Source: an uncultured Haemophilus sp. (lineage in GTDB: Bacteria; Pseudomonadota; Gammaproteobacteria; Enterobacterales; Pasteurellaceae). Taken from it: a stretch of 39,469 nucleotides of DNA. Under the pieces are notes generated by a model, which was not told where the DNA came from, did no database searches, and worked only from the letters and a program-made list of their open reading frames with translations. Position numbers and translations under genes: made by a program. The stretch covers positions 1 to 39,469 of the forward strand of contig CAJLFU010000017.1 of NCBI GenBank assembly GCA_905205995.1, in the 5' to 3' direction. Below are positions 15,855 to 24,219 of the stretch, piece after piece (within the stretch, counting starts at the first letter, position 1; every line of letters begins with the position of its first letter).

Positions 15855-17195
15855 ATGTCTAATCTTAATTTTGATTTTGCTGAAAATGACTTTCGCCCTT
15901 TAGCTGCCCGTATGCGCCCAACAAATTTGGAACAATATTATGGGCAGACTCATCTAATTGGTGAGGGAAAGCCGCTTCGTAAAGCAATTCAAGCAGGGCA
16001 TGTTCATTCTATGATTCTGTGGGGACCGCCGGGTACAGGTAAAACAACGTTGGCGGAAATTATTGCTCATCGTATCAATGCAGAAGTTGAACGAATTTCA
16101 GCGGTAACAAGCGGCGTGAAAGAAATTCGAGAATCGATTGAGCGTGCGAAACAAAATCGACTTGCAGATCGCCAAACGATTTTATTTGTGGATGAAGTGC
16201 ATCGCTTTAACAAAAGCCAACAAGATGCATTTTTACCACATATTGAAGATGGTACGATTATTTTTATTGGTGCGACAACGGAAAATCCTTCCTTTGAATT
16301 AAATAATGCATTGCTTTCTCGTGCAAGAGTTTATCTCCTTAAGTCATTGACAGTGGCTGAAATCGAACAAGTTCTAAAACAGGCGATTTCTGATCCTGAG
16401 CGAGGATTAGGTAAAGAGCGGTTAGTTTTAGAAGAGAATTTACTACAGGTATTAGCCGAATATGTGAATGGTGATGCTCGCCTAGCTTTAAACTGCCTTG
16501 AACTGATGGTTGATATGGCTTCTGAAACTGAAAACGGTAAAAAATTAGACCGCACTTTGTTGAAAGAAGTATTAGGTGAGAGACAAGCTCGTTTTGATAA
16601 ACAAGGTGATCGCTTTTATGATTTGATTTCTGCTTTACATAAATCTATTCGAGGCTCGGCAGCAGATGCGGCGCTTTACTGGTATGCGCGAATTATCACT
16701 GCAGGCGGCGATCCTCTTTATGTTGCACGACGTTTATTAGCGATAGCCTCAGAAGATGTGGGTAATGCCGATCCTCGCGCAATGCAAGTGGCTCTAGCGG
16801 CTTGGGATTGTTTTACGAGAGTGGGCGCTTATGAAGGAGAGCGAGCCATTGCTCAAGCCATTATTTATTTGGCCGTAGCGCCGAAGAGTAATGCGGTTTA
16901 CAACGCATTTAATGCAGCCAAACAACATGCAAAAGATTTTCCTGATTTTGATGTGCCACCTCATTTACGTAATGCGCCAACGGCTTTAATGAAAGAATTA
17001 GGTTATGGCGCTGAATATCGTTATGCACATGATGAACCTAACGCTTATGCTGCTGGAGAAAATTACTTTCCACCGGAACTGAAAGATACACAATATTATT
17101 TTCCAACTAATCGTGGTATGGAAATTCAAATTAAAGAAAAGATTGAGCGCTTACAAGAGCAAGATAAAAACGCATCAAAAAAACGCTATAAATAA
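15855..17195 (+). CDS. rarA: Replication-associated recombination protein A (RarA/MgsA)
   Basis: AAA+ ATPase related to clamp-loader subunits and RuvB, acting at stalled replication forks and interacting with SSB. The 446 residues match the family length. Walker A GPPGTGKT lies at 57-64, Walker B with DEVHRF near 113-118, sensor ATTENPSFE, and the C-terminal MgsA tetramerisation domain with SEDVGNADPRA. AAGGAAAG precedes the ATG. It is last in the lrp-ftsK-lolA-rarA run. Uptake sequence at 16549-16557. Confidence 0.96.
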   Translation: MSNLNFDFAENDFRPLAARMRPTNLEQYYGQTHLIGEGKPLRKAIQAGHVHSMILWGPPGTGKTTLAEIIAHRINAEVERISAVTSGVKEIRESIERAKQNRLADRQTILFVDEVHRFNKSQQDAFLPHIEDGTIIFIGATTENPSFELNNALLSRARVYLLKSLTVAEIEQVLKQAISDPERGLGKERLVLEENLLQVLAEYVNGDARLALNCLELMVDMASETENGKKLDRTLLKEVLGERQARFDKQGDRFYDLISALHKSIRGSAADAALYWYARIITAGGDPLYVARRLLAIASEDVGNADPRAMQVALAAWDCFTRVGAYEGERAIAQAIIYLAVAPKSNAVYNAFNAAKQHAKDFPDFDVPPHLRNAPTALMKELGYGAEYRYAHDEPNAYAAGENYFPPELKDTQYYFPTNRGMEIQIKEKIERLQEQDKNASKKRYK

Positions 17196-17216
17196 TTTTT
17201 TCTAGTATGGTAAATA

Positions 17217-17250
17217 TAAAAAAGTGCGGTCAAATTTGACCGCACTTTTT
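17217..17250. terminator. Bidirectional terminator between rarA and potD
   Basis: Two inverted uptake sequences (17222-17230 and 17239-17247) form a near-perfect palindrome centred on CAAATTTG, with A-run before and T-run after. It can end both converging transcripts. Confidence 0.9.
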
Positions 17251-17269
17251 GTTATCACTTAAAAAAGCA

Positions 17270-18352
17270 TTATTTTGCTGCTTTTAACTCTTGGTAATAC
17301 TGTTCGTAATATTGAATCGCATCACCTACATCATCTTGCCAGTGGCTTTTTTGAAGAATTTCAGCTGTTGGATAAATAGATGGATCTTCGGTGATTTCTT
17401 TTGGAAGCACTTTTTTCGCTTCAAGGTTAGCCGTTGGGTAACCGATCGCTAAAGTCAATTTTTCCGCCGCTTTTGCACCTAGCAAGTAGTTAATTAACTT
17501 GTGTGCGCCATCTGGGTTTTTAGAGGTTTTAGGAATCGCTAAAGTATCAACCCAAAGAACAGGACCTTCTTTTGGGAACACCATATTTAATGGAGCTTGT
17601 TCTTTTTTCGCGATACGCACAGAACCATTCCATAACTGACCTAATTCTACTTCACCAGAGATGAATGAGTTTGCTGGGTTATCAGAATTGAAAGAAAGTA
17701 CGTTTGGACGTAGTTTTAACAACTCTTCGTAAGCTTGTTTAATAATTGCAGGATCTTTGGTGTTTGGATCTTGACCAATTTTTAATAACGCAATATTGAA
17801 TACTTCACGCGCATCATCCAATAATTGGATTTTGTTTGCGTATTCTGGTTTCCAGAAATCACCCCAAGAAGTGAAATCAGAACCTTTATAGGTGTTAGTA
17901 TTAAATGCAATACCTGGTGCACCTAACAATTGAGGAAGCGAGTATTTATTGCCTTTATCATAAGGTTTGTTGAGCCAATCAGGGTCTAATTCTTTGATAA
18001 CAGGTAATTTACTGTGATCTAATTCTTGTAGCATGCCTTCGCGTCCCATTTTAGATACGAAGTAGTTAGATGGTGCAATCACATCATAACCACCAGCATC
18101 ACCTTGGGTTTTCATTTTGGCATACATTGTCTCGTTTGATTCAAGACTTGCTACGATAACTTTGATACCAGTTTCTTTTGTGAAATCATCTAAAAGACCA
18201 TCTGGTACATATTCAGTCCAAGTATATAAGTACACAGTATCATTTGCTGGAGCCTGTGCTTTTGTTGCATCAGACTTGGCTTCTTTGTCGTTACAAGCAG
18301 TTAATGTAGCGGCAACTAAACCGGCAGTAAGCAAACCTGCAAATTTTTTCAT
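17270..18352 (-). CDS. potD: Spermidine/putrescine ABC transporter substrate-binding protein PotD
   Basis: Polyamine-binding component of the PotABCD importer. The 360-residue protein starts MKKFAGLLTAGLVAATLTAC, a lipoprotein-type signal with Cys20, so it is probably anchored to the outer face of the inner membrane rather than soluble. YLYTWTEYVPDGLLDDFTKETG and YDVIAPSNYFV are typical of the PotD/PotF family. GGAG lies 11 nt before the ATG. It follows potC after 134 bp that contain a strong terminator and a second palindrome, so its level is likely set separately from potABC. Confidence 0.93.
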   Translation of the reverse strand: MKKFAGLLTAGLVAATLTACNDKEAKSDATKAQAPANDTVYLYTWTEYVPDGLLDDFTKETGIKVIVASLESNETMYAKMKTQGDAGGYDVIAPSNYFVSKMGREGMLQELDHSKLPVIKELDPDWLNKPYDKGNKYSLPQLLGAPGIAFNTNTYKGSDFTSWGDFWKPEYANKIQLLDDAREVFNIALLKIGQDPNTKDPAIIKQAYEELLKLRPNVLSFNSDNPANSFISGEVELGQLWNGSVRIAKKEQAPLNMVFPKEGPVLWVDTLAIPKTSKNPDGAHKLINYLLGAKAAEKLTLAIGYPTANLEAKKVLPKEITEDPSIYPTAEILQKSHWQDDVGDAIQYYEQYYQELKAAK

Positions 18353-18388
18353 TTTTGTTTGTTCTCCGTAAAAGAGGGGTAAAAAACC

Positions 18389-18406
18389 ACCTGCATTAAT
18401 GCAGGT
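18389..18406. promoter_or_regulatory. Palindrome in the potD leader
   Basis: ACCTGCATTAATGCAGGT is a perfect 18-bp palindrome 36 nt before the potD start; on the minus strand GGTTTTTTA follows. A related CCTGCA-N7-TGCAGG repeat lies in the potA leader (21273-21291). It could be a second terminator or attenuator, or a protein-binding site. Confidence 0.5.
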
Positions 18407-18439
18407 ATAAAAAAACGCCTTGATTGTGCGTCAAGGCGT
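18407..18439 (-). terminator. Terminator between potC and potD
   Basis: On the minus strand ACGCCTTGA, a 7-nt loop and TCAAGGCGT (18415-18439) are followed by seven T. It is a textbook terminator within the pot cluster. Confidence 0.85.
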
Positions 18440-18486
18440 ATTCTATTTGATCTTAAAAGATTTGTGAAACCTTTTTATATCAATGT

Positions 18487-19257
18487 TTAATGATTATTTT
18501 TGCGTGTTACTAATTGGCTTAAAATTACTAATCCTAATGAAAGCACGATCATAATCGTTGCTAACGCGTTTACTTCTGGTGTTACCCCTGTTTTTACAAG
18601 AGAGAAGATACGCAATGGTAGGATTTCATAGCTTACACCACTTACGAAAGAGGATACAACAACATCATCTAATGAAATAGTAAAGCTTAATAACCAACCT
18701 GATACTACCGCAGGTAAAGCAAGTGGTAGGATAATTTTACGTAAAATAGTGACTTCGCTAGCACCTAAATCTTTCGCTGCTTCAAGCATTCTTGCATCAA
18801 AGCCATTTAAGCGAGAGAAAATTGTCACGGTAACATAAGGTAGACAGAATGTTACGTGCGCCAATAGTAATGACCAGAAGCCTAACGAAATCCCTACAAC
18901 CATGAATAAAGCTAGTAAAGAAACCGCCATAACGATATCTGGTGACATCATGACGATAAATAACATACCGCTTACGGCTTGTTTACCGCGGAAACGATAG
19001 CGGTAAAGTGCGATAGCAGTTAAACCACCCACAATAGTCGCTAATGTTGCAGCAAAGAAAGCGATAGTGACAGAGTGGAACGCAGCTTGGATTAAGGTAT
19101 CGTTATTAAATAAACGCTCATACCAGTTCCAACTAAAGCCTTTCCAACTTAAACCATAACGGTCTTCGTTGAAGGAGTTAGTCACCAAAATAATAATTGG
19201 GATATACAAATAAGCGTATACCACAAACATAAAAATATTACGTAGTAAACGACTCAT
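18487..19257 (-). CDS. potC: Spermidine/putrescine ABC transporter permease PotC
   Basis: Inner-membrane permease of the polyamine importer, 256 residues with about six hydrophobic segments. The cytoplasmic EAA loop (EAAKDLGASEVTILRKIILPLALP) that docks to PotA is intact. MSPDIVMAVSLLALF and the C-terminal SFTISLDDVVVSSFVSG are PotC-like. The ATG overlaps the potB stop as TAATG (19259-19255). Confidence 0.95.
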   Translation of the reverse strand: MSRLLRNIFMFVVYAYLYIPIIILVTNSFNEDRYGLSWKGFSWNWYERLFNNDTLIQAAFHSVTIAFFAATLATIVGGLTAIALYRYRFRGKQAVSGMLFIVMMSPDIVMAVSLLALFMVVGISLGFWSLLLAHVTFCLPYVTVTIFSRLNGFDARMLEAAKDLGASEVTILRKIILPLALPAVVSGWLLSFTISLDDVVVSSFVSGVSYEILPLRIFSLVKTGVTPEVNALATIMIVLSLGLVILSQLVTRKNNH

Positions 19258-20117
19258 TATTCTAACTCCACTTTCTTATTCAACAATTTATTTGCACGAT
19301 AGTAAACGAAAATCAACAATGCCATTAAGATGGTTAAACCGATACTGATTGCCGAACCGAATGGCCAGTTACGGGAAATTAAGAATTCACTCTTAATCAC
19401 GTTACCGACCAATAATACTTTCGCACCACCAAGTAAGTCTGCTACGTAGAACATACCCATTGCAGGTAGTAATACTAATAAACAACCGGCTACGATACCT
19501 GGCATAGTTAATGGTAAAATAACACGGAAGAAACGTTGAACAGCATTCGCGCCTAAATCTCTTGCCGCTTCTAATAAACGTCCATCTAATTTTTCAATAG
19601 CAGAGTAGAGCGGTAGAATCATAAATGGTAAAAGGAGATACACTAAACCAATGATTACAGCTACTTCGGTATTTAAAATACGAATAGGCTCACTCAAAAT
19701 GCCCATATCCATTAACATGGTATTTAACACACCTTTCACACCTAGGAATACTTTCATCCCATAGATACGAATAAGTGAGTTTGTCCAGAATGGTAATACC
19801 ACGAGGAATAACAAAAATGGACGATATTTTGGATTAATTTTGCTGACCATAAAGGCAAATGGATAGCCAATAAGTAAACAAATAATTGTCGCGATGCCAG
19901 ACATATACAATGAATTCCACACAACCTGTGCATAAAGCGGATTAAACAGGTTAGTGTAGTTATCTAAAGTAAATGGCAAAGCATAAAAGTCACTACCATC
20001 TCGGGTTAAAAAACTTACGGTTAAAACCAATAAGTTTGGAATTAGCACAAAGAAGATTAACCAACTGAAGATAATTGCAACAGTAATTTTCTGGAATTTA
20101 TTATTGATTATCTTCAT
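19257..20117 (-). CDS. potB: Spermidine/putrescine ABC transporter permease PotB
   Basis: Second permease of the polyamine importer (286 residues, about six membrane segments). The EAA loop is EAARDLGANAVQRFFRVILP. The start at ATG 20117 overlaps the end of potA by 17 nt and has GGGAGG 12 nt upstream; a TTG four codons earlier is less likely because it abuts that site. The order potA-potB-potC-potD is that of E. coli and H. influenzae. Confidence 0.94.
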   Translation of the reverse strand: MKIINNKFQKITVAIIFSWLIFFVLIPNLLVLTVSFLTRDGSDFYALPFTLDNYTNLFNPLYAQVVWNSLYMSGIATIICLLIGYPFAFMVSKINPKYRPFLLFLVVLPFWTNSLIRIYGMKVFLGVKGVLNTMLMDMGILSEPIRILNTEVAVIIGLVYLLLPFMILPLYSAIEKLDGRLLEAARDLGANAVQRFFRVILPLTMPGIVAGCLLVLLPAMGMFYVADLLGGAKVLLVGNVIKSEFLISRNWPFGSAISIGLTILMALLIFVYYRANKLLNKKVELE

Positions 20118-21216
20118 CGTTGAGTACAACCTCCCAACCTTCGTGCCATGTAATACCTACACGTTGACCAACGCTGTGATCCATATGTGGGTCATCTTCG
20201 TTAAAGAATTCACTCACTAATACACGTTTACCGTTGTGATCAAATTCGACCGTAGATTCAAGTGTCATCCCTTTATAGGTACGATCCACAATGCGACCAA
20301 TAATTGCATTTGAGTGTTCATTTTCGTCAAGCTCTTCAATCACAATATCTTCTGGACGTAATAATACCTGCAGTTTTTGATCTTTTTCAGCTGAGATGCT
20401 TGTGTGGATATCACATACACGACCTTCTACGTTAGCAAGTAGCTCATTATCAGATTTACGTTCAATCACGGTAGCATCAAATACGTTGATTTCACCAATG
20501 AAACGAGCGACGAATAGGTTAGCTGGATCTTCATAGATTTCACGTGGTGAACCATCTTGTGCAATTTTACCTTTACGTAATAAGACGATGCGGTCAGACA
20601 TGGTGATCGCTTCTTCTTGATCGTGAGTAACGAAAATAAAGGTAATGCCAAGTTGACGCTGTAATTGTTTAAGTTCATTTTGCATTTGTTTACGTAACTT
20701 ATAATCCAGCGCAGATAAAGATTCATCCAGCAACAAAACTTTCGGTTTATTCACTACAGCACGAGCAATTGCGATACGTTGTTGCTGACCACCAGAAAGT
20801 TGAGCTGGTTTACGATCGGCCATTTCTTCTAATTGCACCATACGCAATGCATCCAGAACGCGAGGTTTAATTTCACTTTCTGCCACTTTTTGCATACGCA
20901 AACCAAAAGCCACGTTATCAAAAATGGTCATATGCGGGAATAACGCATAACTTTGGAATACGGTGTTAATGTGGCGTTTTTCTGCGGGAACATTAGTAAT
21001 ATCCTCACCGTCCAAAATAATATGACCTTCATCTAATTCTTCTAAACCCGCTAATAAACGCAATACTGTAGTTTTACCACAGCCAGATGGGCCAAGAATT
21101 GTGACGAATTCACCGTTATTAATGGTTAGATTAAAATCATTAATAATTGTGTTAGAACCATAGGATTTTTTGATTGAACGAAGCTCAATAATAGGCTTTT
21201 GAACCAGATTTTCCAC
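20101..21216 (-). CDS. potA: Spermidine/putrescine ABC transporter ATP-binding protein PotA
   Basis: ATPase of the importer. Counting from the GTG at 21216 (371 residues): Walker A GPSGCGKTT (42-50), Q-loop near 88, signature LSGGQ (140-144), Walker B VLLLDE (160-165), then a C-terminal TOBE domain (about 300-371). The start is a judgement: the frame stays open for 46 more codons to an ATG at 21354, but homologous PotA proteins begin at M-E-N-L just before KPIIELRSIKKSYG. An AGGGAG lies 13 nt upstream of the GTG, a long spacing. The leader contains a CCTGCA/TGCAGG hairpin. Confidence 0.93.
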   Translation of the reverse strand: MENLVQKPIIELRSIKKSYGSNTIINDFNLTINNGEFVTILGPSGCGKTTVLRLLAGLEELDEGHIILDGEDITNVPAEKRHINTVFQSYALFPHMTIFDNVAFGLRMQKVAESEIKPRVLDALRMVQLEEMADRKPAQLSGGQQQRIAIARAVVNKPKVLLLDESLSALDYKLRKQMQNELKQLQRQLGITFIFVTHDQEEAITMSDRIVLLRKGKIAQDGSPREIYEDPANLFVARFIGEINVFDATVIERKSDNELLANVEGRVCDIHTSISAEKDQKLQVLLRPEDIVIEELDENEHSNAIIGRIVDRTYKGMTLESTVEFDHNGKRVLVSEFFNEDDPHMDHSVGQRVGITWHEGWEVVLNDEDNQ

Positions 21217-21272
21217 TAGCTTTGGTTTTCTCCCTAATTTCACCAATTTAATCGGTACTGAGTAGAAATGAA

Positions 21273-21291
21273 CCTGCAAAAATGATGCAGG
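21273..21291. promoter_or_regulatory. Inverted repeat in the potA leader
   Basis: CCTGCA-N7-TGCAGG, 57 nt upstream of the potA GTG, uses the same arms as the palindrome before potD (18389-18406). A second weak hairpin (ACCGATTAAATTGGT, 21240-21254) lies closer to the gene. Confidence 0.4.
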
Positions 21292-21424
21292 GGCGACATA
21301 AAATTGAACGGATATGATATAGCGAATTGTTAATGATGAAAAGGATTTAATCACGTTTTTAGGAAAAAATTTATCGAAAATTTGACCGCACTTTTTTCAG
21401 AAAATTTTATAACTCTCCACTTTC

Positions 21425-21438
21425 TTGTTATATATCAA
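21425..21438. promoter_or_regulatory. FNR-type site of pepT
   Basis: TTGTT-ATAT-ATCAA differs from the FNR consensus TTGAT-N4-ATCAA at one base. Its centre (21431.5) is 41.5 bp before the start expected from the -10 TAGACT (21461-21466), the class II activation position. pepT is anaerobically induced by FNR in enteric bacteria. Confidence 0.7.
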
Positions 21439-21493
21439 GAACTGTAACGAATTTTGGGATTAGACTAGTACTGATATAAAGGAGAATTTTAAA

Positions 21494-22726
21494 ATGGAAG
21501 AATATAATAATGAATTATTACAGCGATTTTTAACTTATGTTGCGTTTGATACGCAATCTAAATCGTCTGCAAAACATTCGCCAAGTTCTGCTGGGCAAAT
21601 GAAATTGGCTTTGCATTTGCAGCAAGAATTAATTGAACTTGGTTTACAAGATGTCAATGTGACTAAGCATGCCGTCGTTACAGCTTATTTACCCTCAAAT
21701 CATCCCGAGTTAACACAAACTATCGGTTTTATTTCCCACCTAGATACCTCACCACAATGCAGCGGTAAAAATGTTCAACCTGAAGTGATAGAAAATTATC
21801 GAGGCGGAGATATTGCATTAGGTTTAGGGGAAGAGTTTATTAGTCCCGTGTATTATCCATTTTTACATCAGCTTATTGGCAAAACCTTGATTGTGACAGA
21901 TGGAACCACTTTACTTGGTGCAGATAATAAGGCCGGAATCGCAGAAATTATGACCGCACTTTCTGTATTACAACAGAAAAATATCCCGCATTGTAATATT
22001 CGAGTGGCATTTACGCCTGACGAAGAAATTGGTTTAGGAATGCATTATTTCCCATTGGATGATTTTCCTTGTGATTGGGCATATACCATTGATGGTGGAG
22101 AAGTGGGCGAGTTAGAGTATGAGAACTTTAATGCCGCGAGCGCAAAAATTACCTTTAAAGGTCGGAGCATTCATCCTGGTTATGCTAAAAACAAATTAGT
22201 GAATGCGCTTACGTTAGCTTGTGAATTTCAACAAGGTTTTCCAAAAGATGATGTCCCCGAAAAAACATCAGGAAAAGAGGGTTTTTTCCATTTAGATGAT
22301 TTTAAAGGGGATATTGAGAAAGTTGAATTACATTATCTGATTCGAGATTTTGACCAAGCTAATTTTGAGCAACGCAAGGCGTTTATTTATCAACTAGTGG
22401 AAAAATTTAATAGAGAGAAAAGCCTGAAAGAGCCTGTGGAATGTGTTATTGAAGACAGTTACAAAAATATGTATGACACTGTTAAAAATGTTCCACAGGC
22501 GATTAAACTTGCTGATGCAGCAATGAAAGCTTGCGGTATTACTCCAAATCATAAACCAATACGTGGTGGAACGGATGGGGCATTTTTAGCGGAAAAAGGA
22601 TTAGCTTGCCCAAATATCTTTACTGGCGGCTATAATTTCCATAGCAAGCATGAATTAGTTACCCTAGAAGGGATGGAAAAAGCCGTCGAAGTGATTATAA
22701 AAATAGCAAACTGTAAAGAATTGTAA
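21494..22726 (+). CDS. pepT: Peptidase T (tripeptide aminopeptidase)
   Basis: Cytoplasmic M20-family zinc aminopeptidase releasing N-terminal residues from tripeptides. The 410 residues include the metal-binding motifs HLDTS (His82, Asp84), LLGADNKAG, the catalytic TPDEEIGLG, the DGGEVGELEYE segment and the C-terminal HSKHELV. AAAGGAG lies 9 nt before the ATG, about 20 nt after the predicted start of an FNR-type promoter. It is divergent from potA, as in E. coli. Uptake sequence at 21953-21961. Confidence 0.97.
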   Translation: MEEYNNELLQRFLTYVAFDTQSKSSAKHSPSSAGQMKLALHLQQELIELGLQDVNVTKHAVVTAYLPSNHPELTQTIGFISHLDTSPQCSGKNVQPEVIENYRGGDIALGLGEEFISPVYYPFLHQLIGKTLIVTDGTTLLGADNKAGIAEIMTALSVLQQKNIPHCNIRVAFTPDEEIGLGMHYFPLDDFPCDWAYTIDGGEVGELEYENFNAASAKITFKGRSIHPGYAKNKLVNALTLACEFQQGFPKDDVPEKTSGKEGFFHLDDFKGDIEKVELHYLIRDFDQANFEQRKAFIYQLVEKFNREKSLKEPVECVIEDSYKNMYDTVKNVPQAIKLADAAMKACGITPNHKPIRGGTDGAFLAEKGLACPNIFTGGYNFHSKHELVTLEGMEKAVEVIIKIANCKEL

Positions 22727-22745
22727 ATCTGTGTAAAGAAAAAAC

Positions 22746-22774
22746 TTGCATTTGTCAGAATATGTCAATATAAT
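22746..22774 (+). promoter_or_regulatory. Strong predicted promoter of second sRNA candidate
   Basis: TTGCAT (22746-22751), a 17-bp spacer and a perfect TATAAT (22769-22774), 20 bp after the pepT stop. The spacer holds a direct repeat (TGTCAGAATATGTCAAT, 22753-22769). No reading frame begins downstream before the terminator. Confidence 0.65.
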
Positions 22775-22780
22775 CGCTAG

Positions 22781-22874
22781 CGTTTTATCGAGATTCCTTT
22801 GATAAAGCTAAACTTTAGAGATTTTATTCATAAATTCCTTTTTGGTGCTCCTAAGAAATTAGGAGCTTTTTTTT
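22781..22874 (+). ncRNA. Candidate small RNA downstream of pepT (about 94 nt)
   Basis: A transcript is predicted from about 22781 to the T-run ending at 22874. There is no ATG in the plus strand of this interval and the next gene is on the other strand, so it is not a leader of a coding gene. TTTATC and GATAAA (22784-22806) can form a short 5' hairpin, followed by a U-rich single-stranded part (about 22820-22843). The 3' end is a terminator with an 8-bp stem and GAAA loop. The same terminator would end pepT read-through, so a 3'-UTR-derived RNA with its own promoter is also possible. I do not recognise it as a named sRNA. Confidence 0.55.
22847..22874 (+). terminator. Terminator of pepT / sRNA candidate
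   Basis: GCTCCTAA (22847-22854), loop GAAA, TTAGGAGC (22859-22866), eight T. It has the same design as the terminator at 2572-2597. Confidence 0.92.
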
Positions 22875-22891
22875 ATCTAAAATTCAGATCT

Positions 22892-23521
22892 TTACTTCAA
22901 AAACGGGTTGCTTCGTTTTTCTTGTCCAATAGTTGTGTAAGGGCCATGTCCTGCAACAACAACCATATCATCATTTAATGTAAATAATTTATTCTTGATT
23001 GATGAGATCAATGTATCAAAATCCCCACGAGGGAAGTCTGTACGTCCAATACTGTTTTGGAAAAGTACATCGCCAGTAAAAGCAATATTTTTTTCATGTT
23101 CAATAAAGCCAATGTGGCCAGGGGTATGACCAGGAAGATGAAGAATTTCAAAGGTAAATGTACCAATTTGAATTTTTTCGCCTTCTTGATTAAGCCAGCG
23201 ATCCGGCGTAAATGCGGAAATATAAGGTAAACCAAATTGTTGAGATTGCTGTGGTAGACTTTCAAACAGAAAGCGATCTTCTTCCTGCGAACCCCAAATT
23301 TCAATGTTGAAATGATCTCGAATTGCTTCAGCTGCCCCCACATGATCAAGATGGCCATGTGTTAATAAGACTGCTTTTAGGCTTAATTCTAATTCCTCAA
23401 TACGTTGAATAAGCTTTTCAGCATTACCACCAGGGTCGATAATCGCCGCATTTTTTTCATCATCCCAAATAAGTGAACAATTTTGTTGAAAGGCTGTAAC
23501 TGGAATAATTTCAATATTCAT
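22892..23521 (-). CDS. gloC: Metallo-beta-lactamase-fold hydrolase, YcbL/GloC-type (type II glyoxalase)
   Basis: Zinc hydrolase of 209 residues, matching E. coli YcbL, which has glyoxalase II activity (hydrolysis of S-D-lactoylglutathione). The metal motif THGHLDH has His55, His57, Asp59 and His60. Later ligands are in LPGHTPGHIGF, FTGDVLF and VVAGHGPYTTIG. It is the last gene of a ldtD-mepK-gloC group in the E. coli order, with a terminator between it and mepK. Confidence 0.87.
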   Translation of the reverse strand: MNIEIIPVTAFQQNCSLIWDDEKNAAIIDPGGNAEKLIQRIEELELSLKAVLLTHGHLDHVGAAEAIRDHFNIEIWGSQEEDRFLFESLPQQSQQFGLPYISAFTPDRWLNQEGEKIQIGTFTFEILHLPGHTPGHIGFIEHEKNIAFTGDVLFQNSIGRTDFPRGDFDTLISSIKNKLFTLNDDMVVVAGHGPYTTIGQEKRSNPFLK

Positions 23522-23547
23522 CTTTTTTCCTTATTGTTTATAACAAA

Positions 23548-23571
23548 AAACCGCACTAAAGTGCGGTTTAA
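23548..23571 (-). terminator. Terminator between mepK and gloC
   Basis: AAACCGCACT and AGTGCGGTTT form a tight hairpin from back-to-back uptake sequences, followed on the minus strand by six T. It separates mepK from gloC. Confidence 0.88.
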
Positions 23572-23584
23572 AATTGAATTGTTT

Positions 23585-24145
23585 TTATGCACCACGCCAT
23601 GTTCTTACAGGGCCGGTATCTACGTGAATAAAATTACTGTAAGGATAATATCCCACACCACCGTTCTCTAGATTTTCAGCTGCTTGGCGTAATCTTGCTA
23701 AAGGCACTCCTGGGATTCTAAAATCGATAGCTTGGCCTTTAATATGATAGCTATTGCTTGCTACACCTCGGCTTTGGCGATGACGCATAGCATTTGTTGC
23801 CGCACTACGATAGCCACAAATCACATCAATTTGTGCAGTACGTAAGCCCAAATCACTTTGTAGATGATAAAACTTCATGAAGAGATTGGGATCCATACGA
23901 CGCACTTGGTCTGTACGGCGATCTCTCATAAAATAATCAAGTTTGCCAAGTAGTGAACGACTAAACCCTGTGATTGCAGAGAACTCACCGCTTAATCGTT
24001 CATTGGTGTTGACATTATAAAAGCTGAGAATGCGAGGTTTAGGTGTAGAGACCATGGCTAATACCGAAGTTGGCATCATGCTTGCGCCTAAAACAATGCC
24101 GCCTAACGAAAGCCATTTACGACGATTTTTGTCAATATTACCCAT
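23585..24145 (-). CDS. mepK: Murein DD-endopeptidase MepK-like (YcbK, peptidase M15 family), Tat-exported
   Basis: Periplasmic zinc peptidase that in E. coli cleaves peptidoglycan cross-links. The 186-residue protein starts with a twin-arginine signal (NRRKWLSLGG, Arg8-Arg9, then a hydrophobic stretch to about 30), so it is likely exported folded by Tat. The catalytic domain has GYRS (111-114), SYHIKGQAIDFR with His134 and Asp141, and HVDTG with His174 and Asp176, the M15-type zinc site. It lies 74 bp downstream of the L,D-transpeptidase gene; the pairing of a cross-link maker with a cross-link cutter supports a role in cell-wall remodelling. Confidence 0.9.
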   Translation of the reverse strand: MGNIDKNRRKWLSLGGIVLGASMMPTSVLAMVSTPKPRILSFYNVNTNERLSGEFSAITGFSRSLLGKLDYFMRDRRTDQVRRMDPNLFMKFYHLQSDLGLRTAQIDVICGYRSAATNAMRHRQSRGVASNSYHIKGQAIDFRIPGVPLARLRQAAENLENGGVGYYPYSNFIHVDTGPVRTWRGA

Positions 24146-24219
24146 TTTATAGTCTCTTTTATTACCTATCTTTCATCCTAGACAATTTTTGTATTAAAAA
24201 GTTCTAGTGTAAACCATTT

